NCBI GenBank assembly: GCA_963744915.1
Contig: CAVUUY010000005.1
Location: 1-64,000, forward strand
Direction of reading: 5' to 3'
Source: DATAFF01 sp963744915
GTDB taxonomy: Bacteria; Pseudomonadota; Alphaproteobacteria; Rhizobiales; Aestuariivirgaceae
Length of the DNA stretch: 64,000 nt
In this document: one piece after another, positions 17,999-26,639 of the stretch
Position numbering within the stretch: the first letter of the stretch is position 1
Layout: each line of letters opens with the position of its first letter
Notes under the pieces: generated by a model
The model's input: the letters and a program-made list of their open reading frames with translations, nothing else
Databases searched by the model: none
Told to the model about the DNA's origin: nothing
Position numbers and translations under genes: made by a program

Positions 17999-19483
17999 AT
18001 GAATGACATCGTTGTTAAGTCAGCCCGAGAGCTTCGGGTATCAATTGCCAACAAGGCTGTGTCTCCCGTCGAAGTGTTTGATGCCTTTGCAAAGCGAATC
18101 GAGCAGGTCAATCCCGCAGTCAATGCCATTGTGGCCATGGACCTCGATCGTGGTCGCGCGGAGGCGCGAAGAGCCGAAGAGGCGGTCATGCGTGGTGCAC
18201 CGCTCGGCCTGCTGCATGGACTGCCGGTTGGAATAAACGACCTTCATTCGACAAAGGGACTGAGGACGACTTTCGGATCGCTGCTCCACAAGGATAACGT
18301 TCCCGACACGGACGAACTTCTCGTGTCGCGGATCCGCAAGGCGGGCGGCATCATCATGGGGAAAACGAATACGCCGGAGTTCGGCGCCGGCGCCAATACG
18401 GTCAACAGGGTCTATGGCGCGACGGTAAATCCGTTCGCAACGACCCTCTCCGCCTCAGGCTCTTCCGGCGGGTCCGCGGCGGCCCTCGCCACCGACATGA
18501 TTCCGTTGGCCTCAGGCGGAGATCTCGGCGGCAGCCTGCGGACGCCCGCATCATTTTGCGGGATCGTCGGTCATCGACCCTCTCCGGGCACCTGTCCGAC
18601 GAACCGCGCCGCTGATGGATGGTCTCCCCTGGCAGTGGAAGGTGGGATGGCGCGTGACGTCGGCGACACCGCTCTTCTGATCGCTGCGATCGCGGGACGG
18701 GCGCCGATGGACCCGATCTCCCTGGATCTGTCTCCCGAGCCTTTTCTTTCACTCCCATCCGTCAATTTGCGCGGTCTCAGGGTTGCCTTCAGCGCGGATC
18801 TGGGATCGATTCCGATCGACGAGGATGTCCGCGCGTGTTTTCGAAGCGCCGCCGATCGAATGGCCCCTCTGTTCGGAACGACGATCTGGCGTCACCCGGA
18901 TTGCGGCGACGTCGATACGCCCTTCGAGGCGCTCCGGGCGGTCGGTTATGGCAATTCCTATGGTGGCTATGTTCGCGGGCACAGAGATTTGGCATCGCCC
19001 AATGTGATCGCCAATGTCGAGATTGTCGGCACCCTTTCCGTCTCCGATATCGGGCGGGCCCATGCCGCCCAGACCGATCTTTTCCGGAAATTTCAGACCT
19101 TCTACGAGGACGTGGACGTCCTGATCTGTCCGGCCGCCGCCGTCACGCCCTTTCCTGTCGACGAAGTGTATGTGAAGGAGGTGGGGGGAGTGCGGATGGC
19201 AAGCTACATCAGATGGATTGCCATCAACTATGCCATCACCCTCAGCACCCACCCCACCACGGTCATTCCAGCCGGCCTTGGACCGACCGGAATGCCGTTC
19301 GGCATTCAGGTGGTGGGACGCCACCGGGACGATGTCGGCACCTTGGCGATCGCCGCTTCCATGGAAGCCGCATTCGCCAAGGATCCGAGACTTGCTCGAC
19401 CGAAACCCGACATCGGCAAGTTGAGCGATCGAGGGATCGAGACGCGGGCGGGCCAAGTCTCGCCCCAATGGCTAGGCGGCTAG
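17999..19483 (+). CDS. Amidase-signature family hydrolase with altered catalytic Lys
   Basis: 494 residues, amidase-signature fold. The Ser-rich core is intact: SGSSGGSA (cis-Ser about 155) and GGDLGGSLRTPASFCG (nucleophile Ser about 179). The catalytic Lys normally found in a V/I-K-D motif after LHGLPVG is Asn here (GIND, residue 80, codon AAC). That would cripple the Ser-cisSer-Lys triad unless another residue substitutes or the base call is wrong. Second gene of the cluster, 126 bases after the aminotransferase; it presumably hydrolyses an amide intermediate. Confidence 0.88.
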   Translation: MNDIVVKSARELRVSIANKAVSPVEVFDAFAKRIEQVNPAVNAIVAMDLDRGRAEARRAEEAVMRGAPLGLLHGLPVGINDLHSTKGLRTTFGSLLHKDNVPDTDELLVSRIRKAGGIIMGKTNTPEFGAGANTVNRVYGATVNPFATTLSASGSSGGSAAALATDMIPLASGGDLGGSLRTPASFCGIVGHRPSPGTCPTNRAADGWSPLAVEGGMARDVGDTALLIAAIAGRAPMDPISLDLSPEPFLSLPSVNLRGLRVAFSADLGSIPIDEDVRACFRSAADRMAPLFGTTIWRHPDCGDVDTPFEALRAVGYGNSYGGYVRGHRDLASPNVIANVEIVGTLSVSDIGRAHAAQTDLFRKFQTFYEDVDVLICPAAAVTPFPVDEVYVKEVGGVRMASYIRWIAINYAITLSTHPTTVIPAGLGPTGMPFGIQVVGRHRDDVGTLAIAASMEAAFAKDPRLARPKPDIGKLSDRGIETRAGQVSPQWLGG

Positions 19484-19569
19484 CGATGTGGATAGGTTTG
19501 CCCCTCGGCCATTGGATGCGCCTGCCGTTCGCTTGGTGAAACCGAATTCTTTAGCCAAAGGAGAGATCG

Positions 19570-20493
19570 ATGATTCGCAGACCCGTTCCCTGGCCGAACG
19601 GCGCAAAGGTAGCCGTAGCGATCACCTTCGACGTCGATGCCGACAGTTCCATCCATTTGACCTTTCCCAAAGACGCGATAAATCGCGTCTCCACCCTGTC
19701 GATGTTTCGATATGACTCGGACGTGGCGGTGCCGCGGATCTTGGAAACCTACCGCCGCTTCGGGCTCAAGCAGTCATTCATGGTGCCGGCGTGGTGCATC
19801 GAACAGTATCCGCACATGGTCGATGCGATGGTCAAGGATGGGCATGAGGTAGGCCTCCATGGTTACATCCATGAGGGACCCAATACCCTGTCGCGCGAGG
19901 AGGAGCAGTACTGGCTCCGCCGCAGCATTGAAGTGATCCAGAAGCATACCGGCAAACGGCCGCGCGGGAACCGCTCTCCCGGACACTGCATTTCGATCAA
20001 CACGCCCGATCTGCTGGTGGAGGAAGGATTTCTATATGATTCCACACTCCAGGGGGACGAAGTTCCCTATATATTGCAGACGAAGAAGGGCAGCCTGGTC
20101 GAGCTACCAAGCCATATGGGTTTGGATGATTGGCCACCTTACGCCTATATCGGCGACCTCAATCATCTCATGCAGATAATGTCACCCGACCGCGCTATGG
20201 AAATCTTCATGGCGGAGTTCGAAGCGCTGCGGCAATGCAGTGGCGGTCTTTTTGTGACGCTCTGGCACCCGTTCCTCAGCGGTCGTCTCGCCCGCTGGCT
20301 GCGCGTCGAACGCATGATCGAGCAAATGATGGCGACCGGCGACGTCTGGTTCGCGACCATGGAGGAAATTGCCAACCATGTGAACGACTGCCGTAAGAAG
20401 AGCACCTATGAAGCGCGCGTCGACAAGCTGCCCTTCTACGACAAGCCGATCTCCATAGAACGACCCTCCTTCGGGAAGGCACCCGCCAATTGA
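19570..20493 (+). CDS. Polysaccharide-deacetylase-fold hydrolase (PuuE / cyclic imidase type)
   Basis: 307 residues with NodB-fold motifs: FDVDAD near the N terminus, EVGLHGYIHEG (metal His), RSPGHCIS, and a C-terminal LWHPFLSGR. There is no signal peptide, so it is cytosolic; that argues against cell-wall deacetylation and for the PuuE-allantoinase or cyclic-imide-hydrolase branch. AAAGGAGAG precedes the start. Its neighbours (glyoxylate-type aminotransferase, amidase) fit ring opening of a cyclic ureide or imide. It overlaps the next open frame by four bases. Confidence 0.82.
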   Translation: MIRRPVPWPNGAKVAVAITFDVDADSSIHLTFPKDAINRVSTLSMFRYDSDVAVPRILETYRRFGLKQSFMVPAWCIEQYPHMVDAMVKDGHEVGLHGYIHEGPNTLSREEEQYWLRRSIEVIQKHTGKRPRGNRSPGHCISINTPDLLVEEGFLYDSTLQGDEVPYILQTKKGSLVELPSHMGLDDWPPYAYIGDLNHLMQIMSPDRAMEIFMAEFEALRQCSGGLFVTLWHPFLSGRLARWLRVERMIEQMMATGDVWFATMEEIANHVNDCRKKSTYEARVDKLPFYDKPISIERPSFGKAPAN

Positions 20494-21518
20494 CATCTTC
20501 GCAGCCTATGGCAGCTGAGGGCGGCGTCGGAATGGAAAATACCAAGGCGGTGACAGCGTCGTCGGCGAATTCCTGGAAGCGTTGGCTGCCGCGGCTCAGC
20601 GTCAGCGAGCTGATCATGCCGTCATTTATCGTGGTCTATTCGATCATCATCACGGCGATCGAACCGCGTTTCCTTTCATGGGGCAATCTGGACAATCTAG
20701 CCAGCCAGATTGCGCCGCTGCTGGTGATGTCGGTCGGGCAGGCATTTGCGATCATCAGCGGCGGACTGGACCTGTCGATGGCATCGGTGATGTCGCTTTC
20801 GGGAGTTGTCGCGATCCTGCTGGTTCCCACCGTTGGCGTCTGGACGGCCATTTTCGTGATGGCGGCCTGCGGCCTGCTCATCGGCCTGTTTACCGGTTAC
20901 ATAATTGCCTATCAAAGAACCACTCCCTTTATTGTCACCTTGGGGATGGCGTCGGTGACCACCGCCATCGCACTGATTCTCGCCCATGGCGTCCCGATCT
21001 ACACGGTGCCCCCCGAACTCGTGACGGTAATCGGCTTCGGCCATTTTCTCGGCGCGCCCGTGAGTTTCGAAATCGCGCTGGCCATGCTCTTGCTGGGATC
21101 CTTTCTGCTCAGGCGAACCGTGTTCGGCCGTTACGTCTATGCCATCGGTTCGAACAAGTCCGCCGCCGTCAGGTCGGGCGTAAATGTCGCTTGGTATACG
21201 ATGCTGGTGTACGGCTTTACCGGCTTCTCGACCGGCGTTGCGAGTATCGTCCTGACATCCTGGGTGGGGGCTGCCCAGCCTGTCGCCGAACCCGACATGA
21301 CCCTCAAATCGATTGCGGCAGTCGTGCTCGGCGGTATCGCTCTCAACGGCGGCAGCGGCAGCATGATTCACGTGCTGTACGGCTGCATCGTCCTCGGCGC
21401 GCTGTCCAATTCCCTGACTTTGGTCGGTGTGTCGTCCTTCTATCAGATATTGGCCGTCGGCATCGTCATCATCGTGGCAGTGATGCTCGATCGTGTACGG
21501 AGGCAAGAAATCTTTTAA
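20490..21518 (+). CDS. Sugar-type ABC permease (RbsC-like)
   Basis: 342 residues if it starts at TTG 20,490; ATG codons at 20,508 and 20,532 are more likely starts, the latter beginning MENTKAVTASSAN. BPD_transp_2 family with about nine hydrophobic segments, the motif ISGGLDLSMASVMSLSG and the C-terminal SIAAVVLGGIALNGGSGS. Together with the following binding protein and ATPase it forms a complete importer with a single permease gene (homodimer). Confidence 0.92.
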   Translation: MTSSQPMAAEGGVGMENTKAVTASSANSWKRWLPRLSVSELIMPSFIVVYSIIITAIEPRFLSWGNLDNLASQIAPLLVMSVGQAFAIISGGLDLSMASVMSLSGVVAILLVPTVGVWTAIFVMAACGLLIGLFTGYIIAYQRTTPFIVTLGMASVTTAIALILAHGVPIYTVPPELVTVIGFGHFLGAPVSFEIALAMLLLGSFLLRRTVFGRYVYAIGSNKSAAVRSGVNVAWYTMLVYGFTGFSTGVASIVLTSWVGAAQPVAEPDMTLKSIAAVVLGGIALNGGSGSMIHVLYGCIVLGALSNSLTLVGVSSFYQILAVGIVIIVAVMLDRVRRQEIF

Positions 21519-21638
21519 GCAGCGAAAGGTGCAAAGCAACTTATCGAATGAACGAAACGACAATAGCTTTCCTTGCCGACACTGCTTTCATTTGCATGAA
21601 GCCCTTTATTCGCAATCAACTGGAGAAAAGGTGATGCT

Positions 21639-22727
21639 ATGATTTTGAACAGTTTGCAAAAATTCCTCGCACTTGCAGCCTGTGCAAGTGCCGTGGCGGT
21701 CGCCGTAACCGTTGGCTCGGCGACGCTGACGGCGAGAGCCGATGAGGCGGATCGATTTCTCGGCGTTGTCGACAAGCCGGTTAAAGATACCGGCACGCCG
21801 ATCCGCTATGGTGTGACTCTGGTCCACCTCCAGGACGATTACTGGAAAGGCATGGCCTATGGCATCGTCGACGAGGTGAGCAAGTCCGGTGGCAAGGTGG
21901 TGCAGGTCTCCATCGCCGGCAAATATGGCAATGTAACGCAGCAATTCGCCCAGATCGAAGCCATGATGACCAAGGGCATCGACGTCCTCGTCCTGGGCGC
22001 GTCGTCCTACAATGGATTTGACCCAATTCTGGCCAAAGCCAAGGAAAAGGGCATCAAGATTATCGCTGTCGGAACACCGGTCAACAGCAAGCTGCCGGAC
22101 TGGGGCGTATTGTTCAGCGACTTCGACATCGGCAAGAAAATGGGCGCCCTGCTCTGCCAAAAGAAACCGAAGGACAAATTTGAAATTATCGGGTTGCCGG
22201 GACCGCCGGGAGCCGAATGGTCGAAGCTTCGCGTTGATGGGCTGAAGGAAGCGGTGAGCGAGTGCCCCGGCGCCACGCTCTATCTTGCGCCGGTCGGCGG
22301 CGAGATCAGTATCGGTTATGCATTGTCGCAAACCTCCGACATGATCACCAAATACCCGGATGCCAGTTTCGTGTGGACGCCGACAACGGGACTCGGAATG
22401 GGTTCGGTCCAGGCAGTCAAGCAGCGCAATGCCGGCATGAAGGTGGTTGGAAGCACTGTAATGCGCGGAATATTTCCGGCATTGGACGATGGCACCCTGC
22501 TTGCCGTCAACGCCGAACCCTCGATCCTGGTCGGCCGCCTGCTCGTTCAGTACGCTATACGACAGAAGCTTGGAATGCCCACGCCGCTCATTAAGAAAAA
22601 TCCTGAATTTGAATATCCGATGATCATCATGCCGACCCAGTTCCTTACCAAGGACAACTACAAGTCTTATCCATGGGAGCAAACGGACGTGCCGCCGGCG
22701 GATTGGTCGATTGAAGCGTTTCAATAG
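21639..22727 (+). CDS. Periplasmic binding protein (TorT/RbsB-like, Peripla_BP_4)
   Basis: 362 residues with a Sec signal (hydrophobic stretch, likely cleavage after TARA near residue 33). TorT-like features: GVTLVHLQDDYWKGMAYG, then VLVLGASSYNGFDPILAKAK and LPGPPGAEWSKLRVDGLK. The start is backed by TGGAGAAAAGGTG. The protein supplies ligand to the permease before it and the ATPase after it. TorT relatives can also act as sensors, but here the full transporter set makes import the natural reading. Confidence 0.9.
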   Translation: MILNSLQKFLALAACASAVAVAVTVGSATLTARADEADRFLGVVDKPVKDTGTPIRYGVTLVHLQDDYWKGMAYGIVDEVSKSGGKVVQVSIAGKYGNVTQQFAQIEAMMTKGIDVLVLGASSYNGFDPILAKAKEKGIKIIAVGTPVNSKLPDWGVLFSDFDIGKKMGALLCQKKPKDKFEIIGLPGPPGAEWSKLRVDGLKEAVSECPGATLYLAPVGGEISIGYALSQTSDMITKYPDASFVWTPTTGLGMGSVQAVKQRNAGMKVVGSTVMRGIFPALDDGTLLAVNAEPSILVGRLLVQYAIRQKLGMPTPLIKKNPEFEYPMIIMPTQFLTKDNYKSYPWEQTDVPPADWSIEAFQ

Positions 22728-22743
22728 GGCCTGATGTTTGTGG

Positions 22744-22771
22744 GGCGTCATCCGCAGGCAGCGGTGACGCC
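22744..22771 (+). promoter_or_regulatory. Intra-operon hairpin after the binding-protein gene
   Basis: GGCGTCA and CCGC pair with GCGG and TGACGCC across an AGGCA loop and a one-base bulge: an 11-bp stem 17 bases after the binding-protein stop and before the ATPase gene. Such hairpins commonly stabilise the upstream message or partially terminate, giving more binding protein than ATPase. There is no T-run. Confidence 0.5.
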
Positions 22772-22812
22772 GCACAGACTGAGGACCCGGAGTTCACGAG
22801 TGACGCTGAAGG

Positions 22813-24345
22813 ATGGTGCGCATGACGCTGGACTCCGGTCATGTTGAGGCAGGTGCGTCCGAAACTGTTCTTCTCGAACACATTTCCAAACGCTTCGGTT
22901 CGACCCAGGCTGTAAAGGATGTGTCGCTCCGGTTCTGCTCAGGTGAGGTGCATGCCGTCCTCGGTGAAAACGGCGCCGGCAAGTCGACCCTCGGCAAGAT
23001 CATGGGCGGCCTGGTACAGCCTGATGAGGGAACAATTTTCATCAATGGCAGGGAGACGCGGTTAAGGAGCGTCGCCGAGGCGCGCAACAACGGCTTTGCC
23101 ATGGTGTTTCAGGAACTGTCCCTCGTCCCCGACCTGACCGTGAGAGAGAACATCTGTCTTGGAATGGAGTCCGCCAAAAATCCATTCACCCGCATCGACA
23201 GCAAGGCGGAAAAAGAGAGATGTGCGGCGCTTTTCGAGAAATACGCCTTCGACTTCGATCTGAACGTGCGCGCACGGAGCCTTTCCGTTGCCAATCAGCA
23301 GTTGATCGAAGTCGTGAAGGCGTTGATGCGCAAGCCTCGAGTGCTGATCCTGGATGAACCGACCGCGATGCTCGGCGTACGGGAAAACGAAAAGCTGCTG
23401 AGCATCATTCGAAGTGCACGCAGCCAGGGACTGGCCGTCATCTTTATAACGCACCATGTCGAAGAGGTGGTTGAAGTTGCCGATCGGGTCAGCCTCATGA
23501 AGGACGGCGCCCTGGTCGAGTCCTTCGTGATGTCGGAACATACGGACGCGGATTTTATTGTCGGCAAGCTCGTGGGCAAGGCATGTTCCAAGCTCGGCGA
23601 CAAGCAGGCGCCGGGGTCTGGACGACGGGTCTTCGCGATCCATGATCTTTCGGCGCTGCGCGGTGAACGTGCAGAGATTTCGGTCTCTGCCGGCGAAGTC
23701 GTCGGACTGTACGGGGTCGTCGGCTCGGGTTGCGAAAGGCTTGGCCGAGCCGCTGTTGGGCTAGCGGATATTCGCCCGAGCACGATGCAGCTTATGGAAG
23801 GCAGGTACCGGCCAGCCAATCCTGCGGCCGCGGCGCGCGCCGGCGTTTCATACCTGCCCTCGGGGCGAGCGGCGAATTGCGTACTGCCGAGCCGCAGCAC
23901 GCGCGAAAATCTGATGATCAGCCAGCTCGATCAAGTTCAATCATTCGGAATCACGAAAAATAAGGCCGAACGCGAATTGACCCAATCCCTGTTGACCCGC
24001 TTTCGAACGCGCTATGCGAATTACGACGATCTCATCACCAGTCTAAGCGGTGGAAATCAACAGAAAGTCATGCTCGCCCGATGCTTGGGCCGGGCAAGCA
24101 AGCTCATCGTGTTGGAGGATCCGACTGCCGGGGTCGATATCAGTTCGAAACAGGATATCCACGAGTTGGTTCGTAGCCGCGCCGCCTCCGGTCTCGCCGT
24201 GCTTCTGATATCGAGTGATCTGCTGGAGACGATAACGATCTGTGACGTGATCTATACTGTCATCCGCGATCAAATCGTAAGAAAATACACACATCCGACG
24301 ATCGACGACGAGGCCGATATCATTGCCGATGTGCTCGGCGGATGA
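22813..24345 (+). CDS. Sugar-type ABC importer ATPase, two NBDs
   Basis: 510 residues, RbsA/MglA architecture. NBD1: GENGAGKST (Walker A), LSVANQQLIEVVKAL in the signature position and VLILDEPTAMLG (Walker B). NBD2: LSGGNQQKVMLARCL and LIVLEDPTAGVDIS, with a degenerate Walker A (GVVGSGCERLG) as usual for the family. It completes the importer begun at 20,490 and is the last transporter gene before the VOC gene. Confidence 0.92.
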   Translation: MVRMTLDSGHVEAGASETVLLEHISKRFGSTQAVKDVSLRFCSGEVHAVLGENGAGKSTLGKIMGGLVQPDEGTIFINGRETRLRSVAEARNNGFAMVFQELSLVPDLTVRENICLGMESAKNPFTRIDSKAEKERCAALFEKYAFDFDLNVRARSLSVANQQLIEVVKALMRKPRVLILDEPTAMLGVRENEKLLSIIRSARSQGLAVIFITHHVEEVVEVADRVSLMKDGALVESFVMSEHTDADFIVGKLVGKACSKLGDKQAPGSGRRVFAIHDLSALRGERAEISVSAGEVVGLYGVVGSGCERLGRAAVGLADIRPSTMQLMEGRYRPANPAAAARAGVSYLPSGRAANCVLPSRSTRENLMISQLDQVQSFGITKNKAERELTQSLLTRFRTRYANYDDLITSLSGGNQQKVMLARCLGRASKLIVLEDPTAGVDISSKQDIHELVRSRAASGLAVLLISSDLLETITICDVIYTVIRDQIVRKYTHPTIDDEADIIADVLGG

Positions 24346-24411
24346 AGATCGCCATGACACTGCCGCCGGATGTGAGGAAGCGTTGGATTTGACACGAGGA
24401 AAGGAAAGCCG

Positions 24412-24909
24412 ATGGACGACGTCTGCGGAATTACTGGTCTCTTTCACGTTTTGATCAAAACTAACGATCTGCAGCAGACCATGAAGTTCTACAAAGGCGT
24501 GCTCGGCTTGCGCGAGGCTCCCCGCCCAGATTTCGGTCAGGCGGGAGCCTGGCTGGCCTGTCCGAGCCCGATCGGGGAGCAGATCATTCACATCTGGGCA
24601 TCCGGACCCGGCATGGGACCGTCCGGCGTTTCACCCTATGGCACCGCAACCATAGATCATGTTTCGTTGACGGCGATCGGTCACAAGGCATTCATCGAGC
24701 GTTTCAAGAAGCATGGGTTGGATTGGCGCGAATACATCATTCCCAAAACGACCCTTTGGCAGCTCTTCGTCTATGATCCGAGCGGTGTGCAGCTCGAACT
24801 CACATTCGACGAAGCGAATGAAGGTGGTCCCCATGGGCCGGTGACGCCAGGGCACCAGTACAAATCCGGCGAGGATTTCTTCGATGCCGCGAAATATCCG
24901 CGACTCTGA
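24412..24909 (+). CDS. VOC (glyoxalase/dioxygenase-fold) protein
   Basis: 165 residues. The paired beta-alpha-beta-beta-beta pattern of the VOC fold is visible: GLFHVLIKTNDLQQTMKFYK at the start with the first metal His, TIDHVSLTAIGHKAFIERFK for the second module, and LFVYDPSGVQLELTFDEA with the terminal Glu ligand. AGGAAAG lies before the ATG. It closes the forward catabolic cluster; the reaction could be isomerisation, lyase or dioxygenase chemistry on the cluster's intermediate. Confidence 0.85.
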   Translation: MDDVCGITGLFHVLIKTNDLQQTMKFYKGVLGLREAPRPDFGQAGAWLACPSPIGEQIIHIWASGPGMGPSGVSPYGTATIDHVSLTAIGHKAFIERFKKHGLDWREYIIPKTTLWQLFVYDPSGVQLELTFDEANEGGPHGPVTPGHQYKSGEDFFDAAKYPRL

Positions 24910-24975
24910 TTTGCGAGAAGCGGGCTAATTGGCCTGGCAGAGACGAAAGCGCGCTGCCGAACCCGCCTAGCTTGC

Positions 24976-26157
24976 TTATTCGGTAAGTTTCCGGTGACCA
25001 AGCTTGCCATGAGCAATCATGGTGCCGATCGTGTCCAAGATGACCCGGCAAGCCAGCTGGGCGGTATTTTCGTTCACGTCATAAGGCGGGGATACCTCCA
25101 CGACTTCCATCCCGCAGAGTCCCTCGGCAGCAATCGTATGGATCATTTCGAATGCTTCGCGCGGGAGAAGGCCGCCAGGCTCGGGCGATCCGGTGCCGGG
25201 TGCGAATCCTGGGTCGATCGAGTCGATGTCAAACGAAAGATAGACGGCCTTGCATCCTTCCCAAGCCATCTCCAGCGCGATCTCGGCAGCCTTTTTTGGC
25301 CCGAAATTTTGGACATCGTGCATGGTCATGACACTGGTCCCGCGCCGACGGGCGACAGCAGTGCCGGGCCGGTTGCCATACCAGCCACCGATTCCAACCT
25401 GAACGAGGTTTTTGGGATGGCAGTTCGGCAGGCCGACATCGTGCATGTGACTGTGGTCGCGATGAGAATGTGCCGTCCCCTCGTGGGTCGTCCAGAACCA
25501 CGGGGTGGTATGCATGCGCTCGTCCATGTCCTTTTCTTGGATGTCGATATGCCGGTCGATATGGATGATGCCCACATTCCCATCAATGTGGGGCGCTATT
25601 CCGCGGACATTGGGGAAGCCGAGGCTGTGATCGCCACCGCAGATGATCGGAAATACACCGGACGTATAGATGTGGGAGACCGCTTTCGTGACCTGACCGA
25701 ACGTCTTTTCGATGTTCCCGGGAATAACGAAAATGTCCCCGGCATCGCAGAGGTCGAGTTCCTCGTAGAGGTCGACCCCTCCGTCAAACCAGTAACCGTC
25801 ATAGAGTGCGGAAATTCGGCGGACTGCCTGAGGACCAAACCGCGTGCCAGGCCGGTATGTCGTCGCTGAATCGAATGGTGCGCCAACAAACGCGGCTTCG
25901 TACTTGCCGATCTGGCGAATGTCCTCGCAGTAGGGCGCCTTCATGAAGGTGTTTATGCCGGCAAATGCCGGTTGGTGCCCGCGACTGAATAGCGAAATCG
26001 TTCTATCGATGACTTCTTCCGACGCTTCTAGACCAAATTCCAGGCTGCGCTTTATCTCTTCTTCCTGTTTTTTCTGGGTGATGTGCGACAGACGCTCCAT
26101 GCTTTTGGCAGCTTGCGTGTCTTCACGCTTGACCCCGCCCTTCGCCTTCTTTGCCAT
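24976..26157 (-). CDS. Ureohydrolase, guanidine-hydrolase-like (arginase/agmatinase superfamily)
   Basis: 393 residues from ATG 26,157, which has GAGGAG 7 bases upstream (a longer frame begins at 26,196). All metal ligands of the superfamily are present: CGGDHSLG, IIHIDRHIDIQ and SFDIDSIDPGF. The long N-terminal extension, the DRH variant, ERMHTTPWF and GMEVVEVSPPYD recall the nickel-dependent guanidine hydrolases (Sll1077/GdmH) more than classical agmatinase; this is from memory of the family. An unusual His-rich insertion (GTAHSHRDHSHMHD) follows PWFWTTHE. It converges on the VOC gene. No HypA/HypB-type nickel chaperones are in the window. Confidence 0.8.
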   Translation of the reverse strand: MAKKAKGGVKREDTQAAKSMERLSHITQKKQEEEIKRSLEFGLEASEEVIDRTISLFSRGHQPAFAGINTFMKAPYCEDIRQIGKYEAAFVGAPFDSATTYRPGTRFGPQAVRRISALYDGYWFDGGVDLYEELDLCDAGDIFVIPGNIEKTFGQVTKAVSHIYTSGVFPIICGGDHSLGFPNVRGIAPHIDGNVGIIHIDRHIDIQEKDMDERMHTTPWFWTTHEGTAHSHRDHSHMHDVGLPNCHPKNLVQVGIGGWYGNRPGTAVARRRGTSVMTMHDVQNFGPKKAAEIALEMAWEGCKAVYLSFDIDSIDPGFAPGTGSPEPGGLLPREAFEMIHTIAAEGLCGMEVVEVSPPYDVNENTAQLACRVILDTIGTMIAHGKLGHRKLTE

Positions 26158-26190
26158 TCGCTGTCTCCTCGACCAACCGTCGGACACACA

Positions 26191-26202
26191 AGACAATTGT
26201 CC
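26191..26202. promoter_or_regulatory. Palindrome upstream of the ureohydrolase
   Basis: GACAATTGTC is a perfect 10-bp palindrome 35 bases upstream of the ATG at 26,157, well placed for an operator. The binder is unknown. No ykkC-type guanidine riboswitch is evident. Confidence 0.4.
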
Positions 26203-26639
26203 CGATTTAAGCTACCACCCACGATCTCTTTTCGGAACAACTCCGGTGATTTTTCTTTCCAGCTTCTTGGCCGTATGGGATTGGCATATCGTTCCTTGCC
26301 CGGAAGCGAACAATCGAGCCTGCCGGCAACTATCCATTGAGCAGAAGACACGCTTCCATTGATGGGCTGCGACAATTTGGGAATCCGCGACGAATGCCTG
26401 ACACCTATATCGGCAATGAACCTTCCGACAAGCACCTCATTCGATATGGCATGCCATTCGTGCCGCGACGCCGCTTAGCCGGCCGTTTTGCGCCGCCGGC
26501 GCGCTTCAGCCATTCCTGAAAAAATTTCCGGTCGCGGCTCCTATCACCCCCGGGACGGGGTGGAAAACCGACTTTCTCGCGGAGCGTATTTTAGCACGCC
26601 GCCCGGAAGGCTTATGGGCAATTCACGCGCACATGGCTC
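26203..26639. other. Gap of about 440 bases
   Basis: No convincing gene. A small dyad (CACCCC-N6-GGGGTG, 26,545-26,562) is present, but it has no T-run. Presumably the ureohydrolase promoter lies at the left end of this stretch. Confidence 0.35.

Noticed and set aside
21606..22775. 389-residue reverse open frame
   Set aside because: Antisense shadow of the TorT-like binding protein; rich in His, Arg and Gln with no motif.
26158..26300. Guanidine (ykkC-type) riboswitch before the ureohydrolase
   Set aside because: I do not see paired ACGR-loop hairpins or the class I core; only a protein-type palindrome is present.
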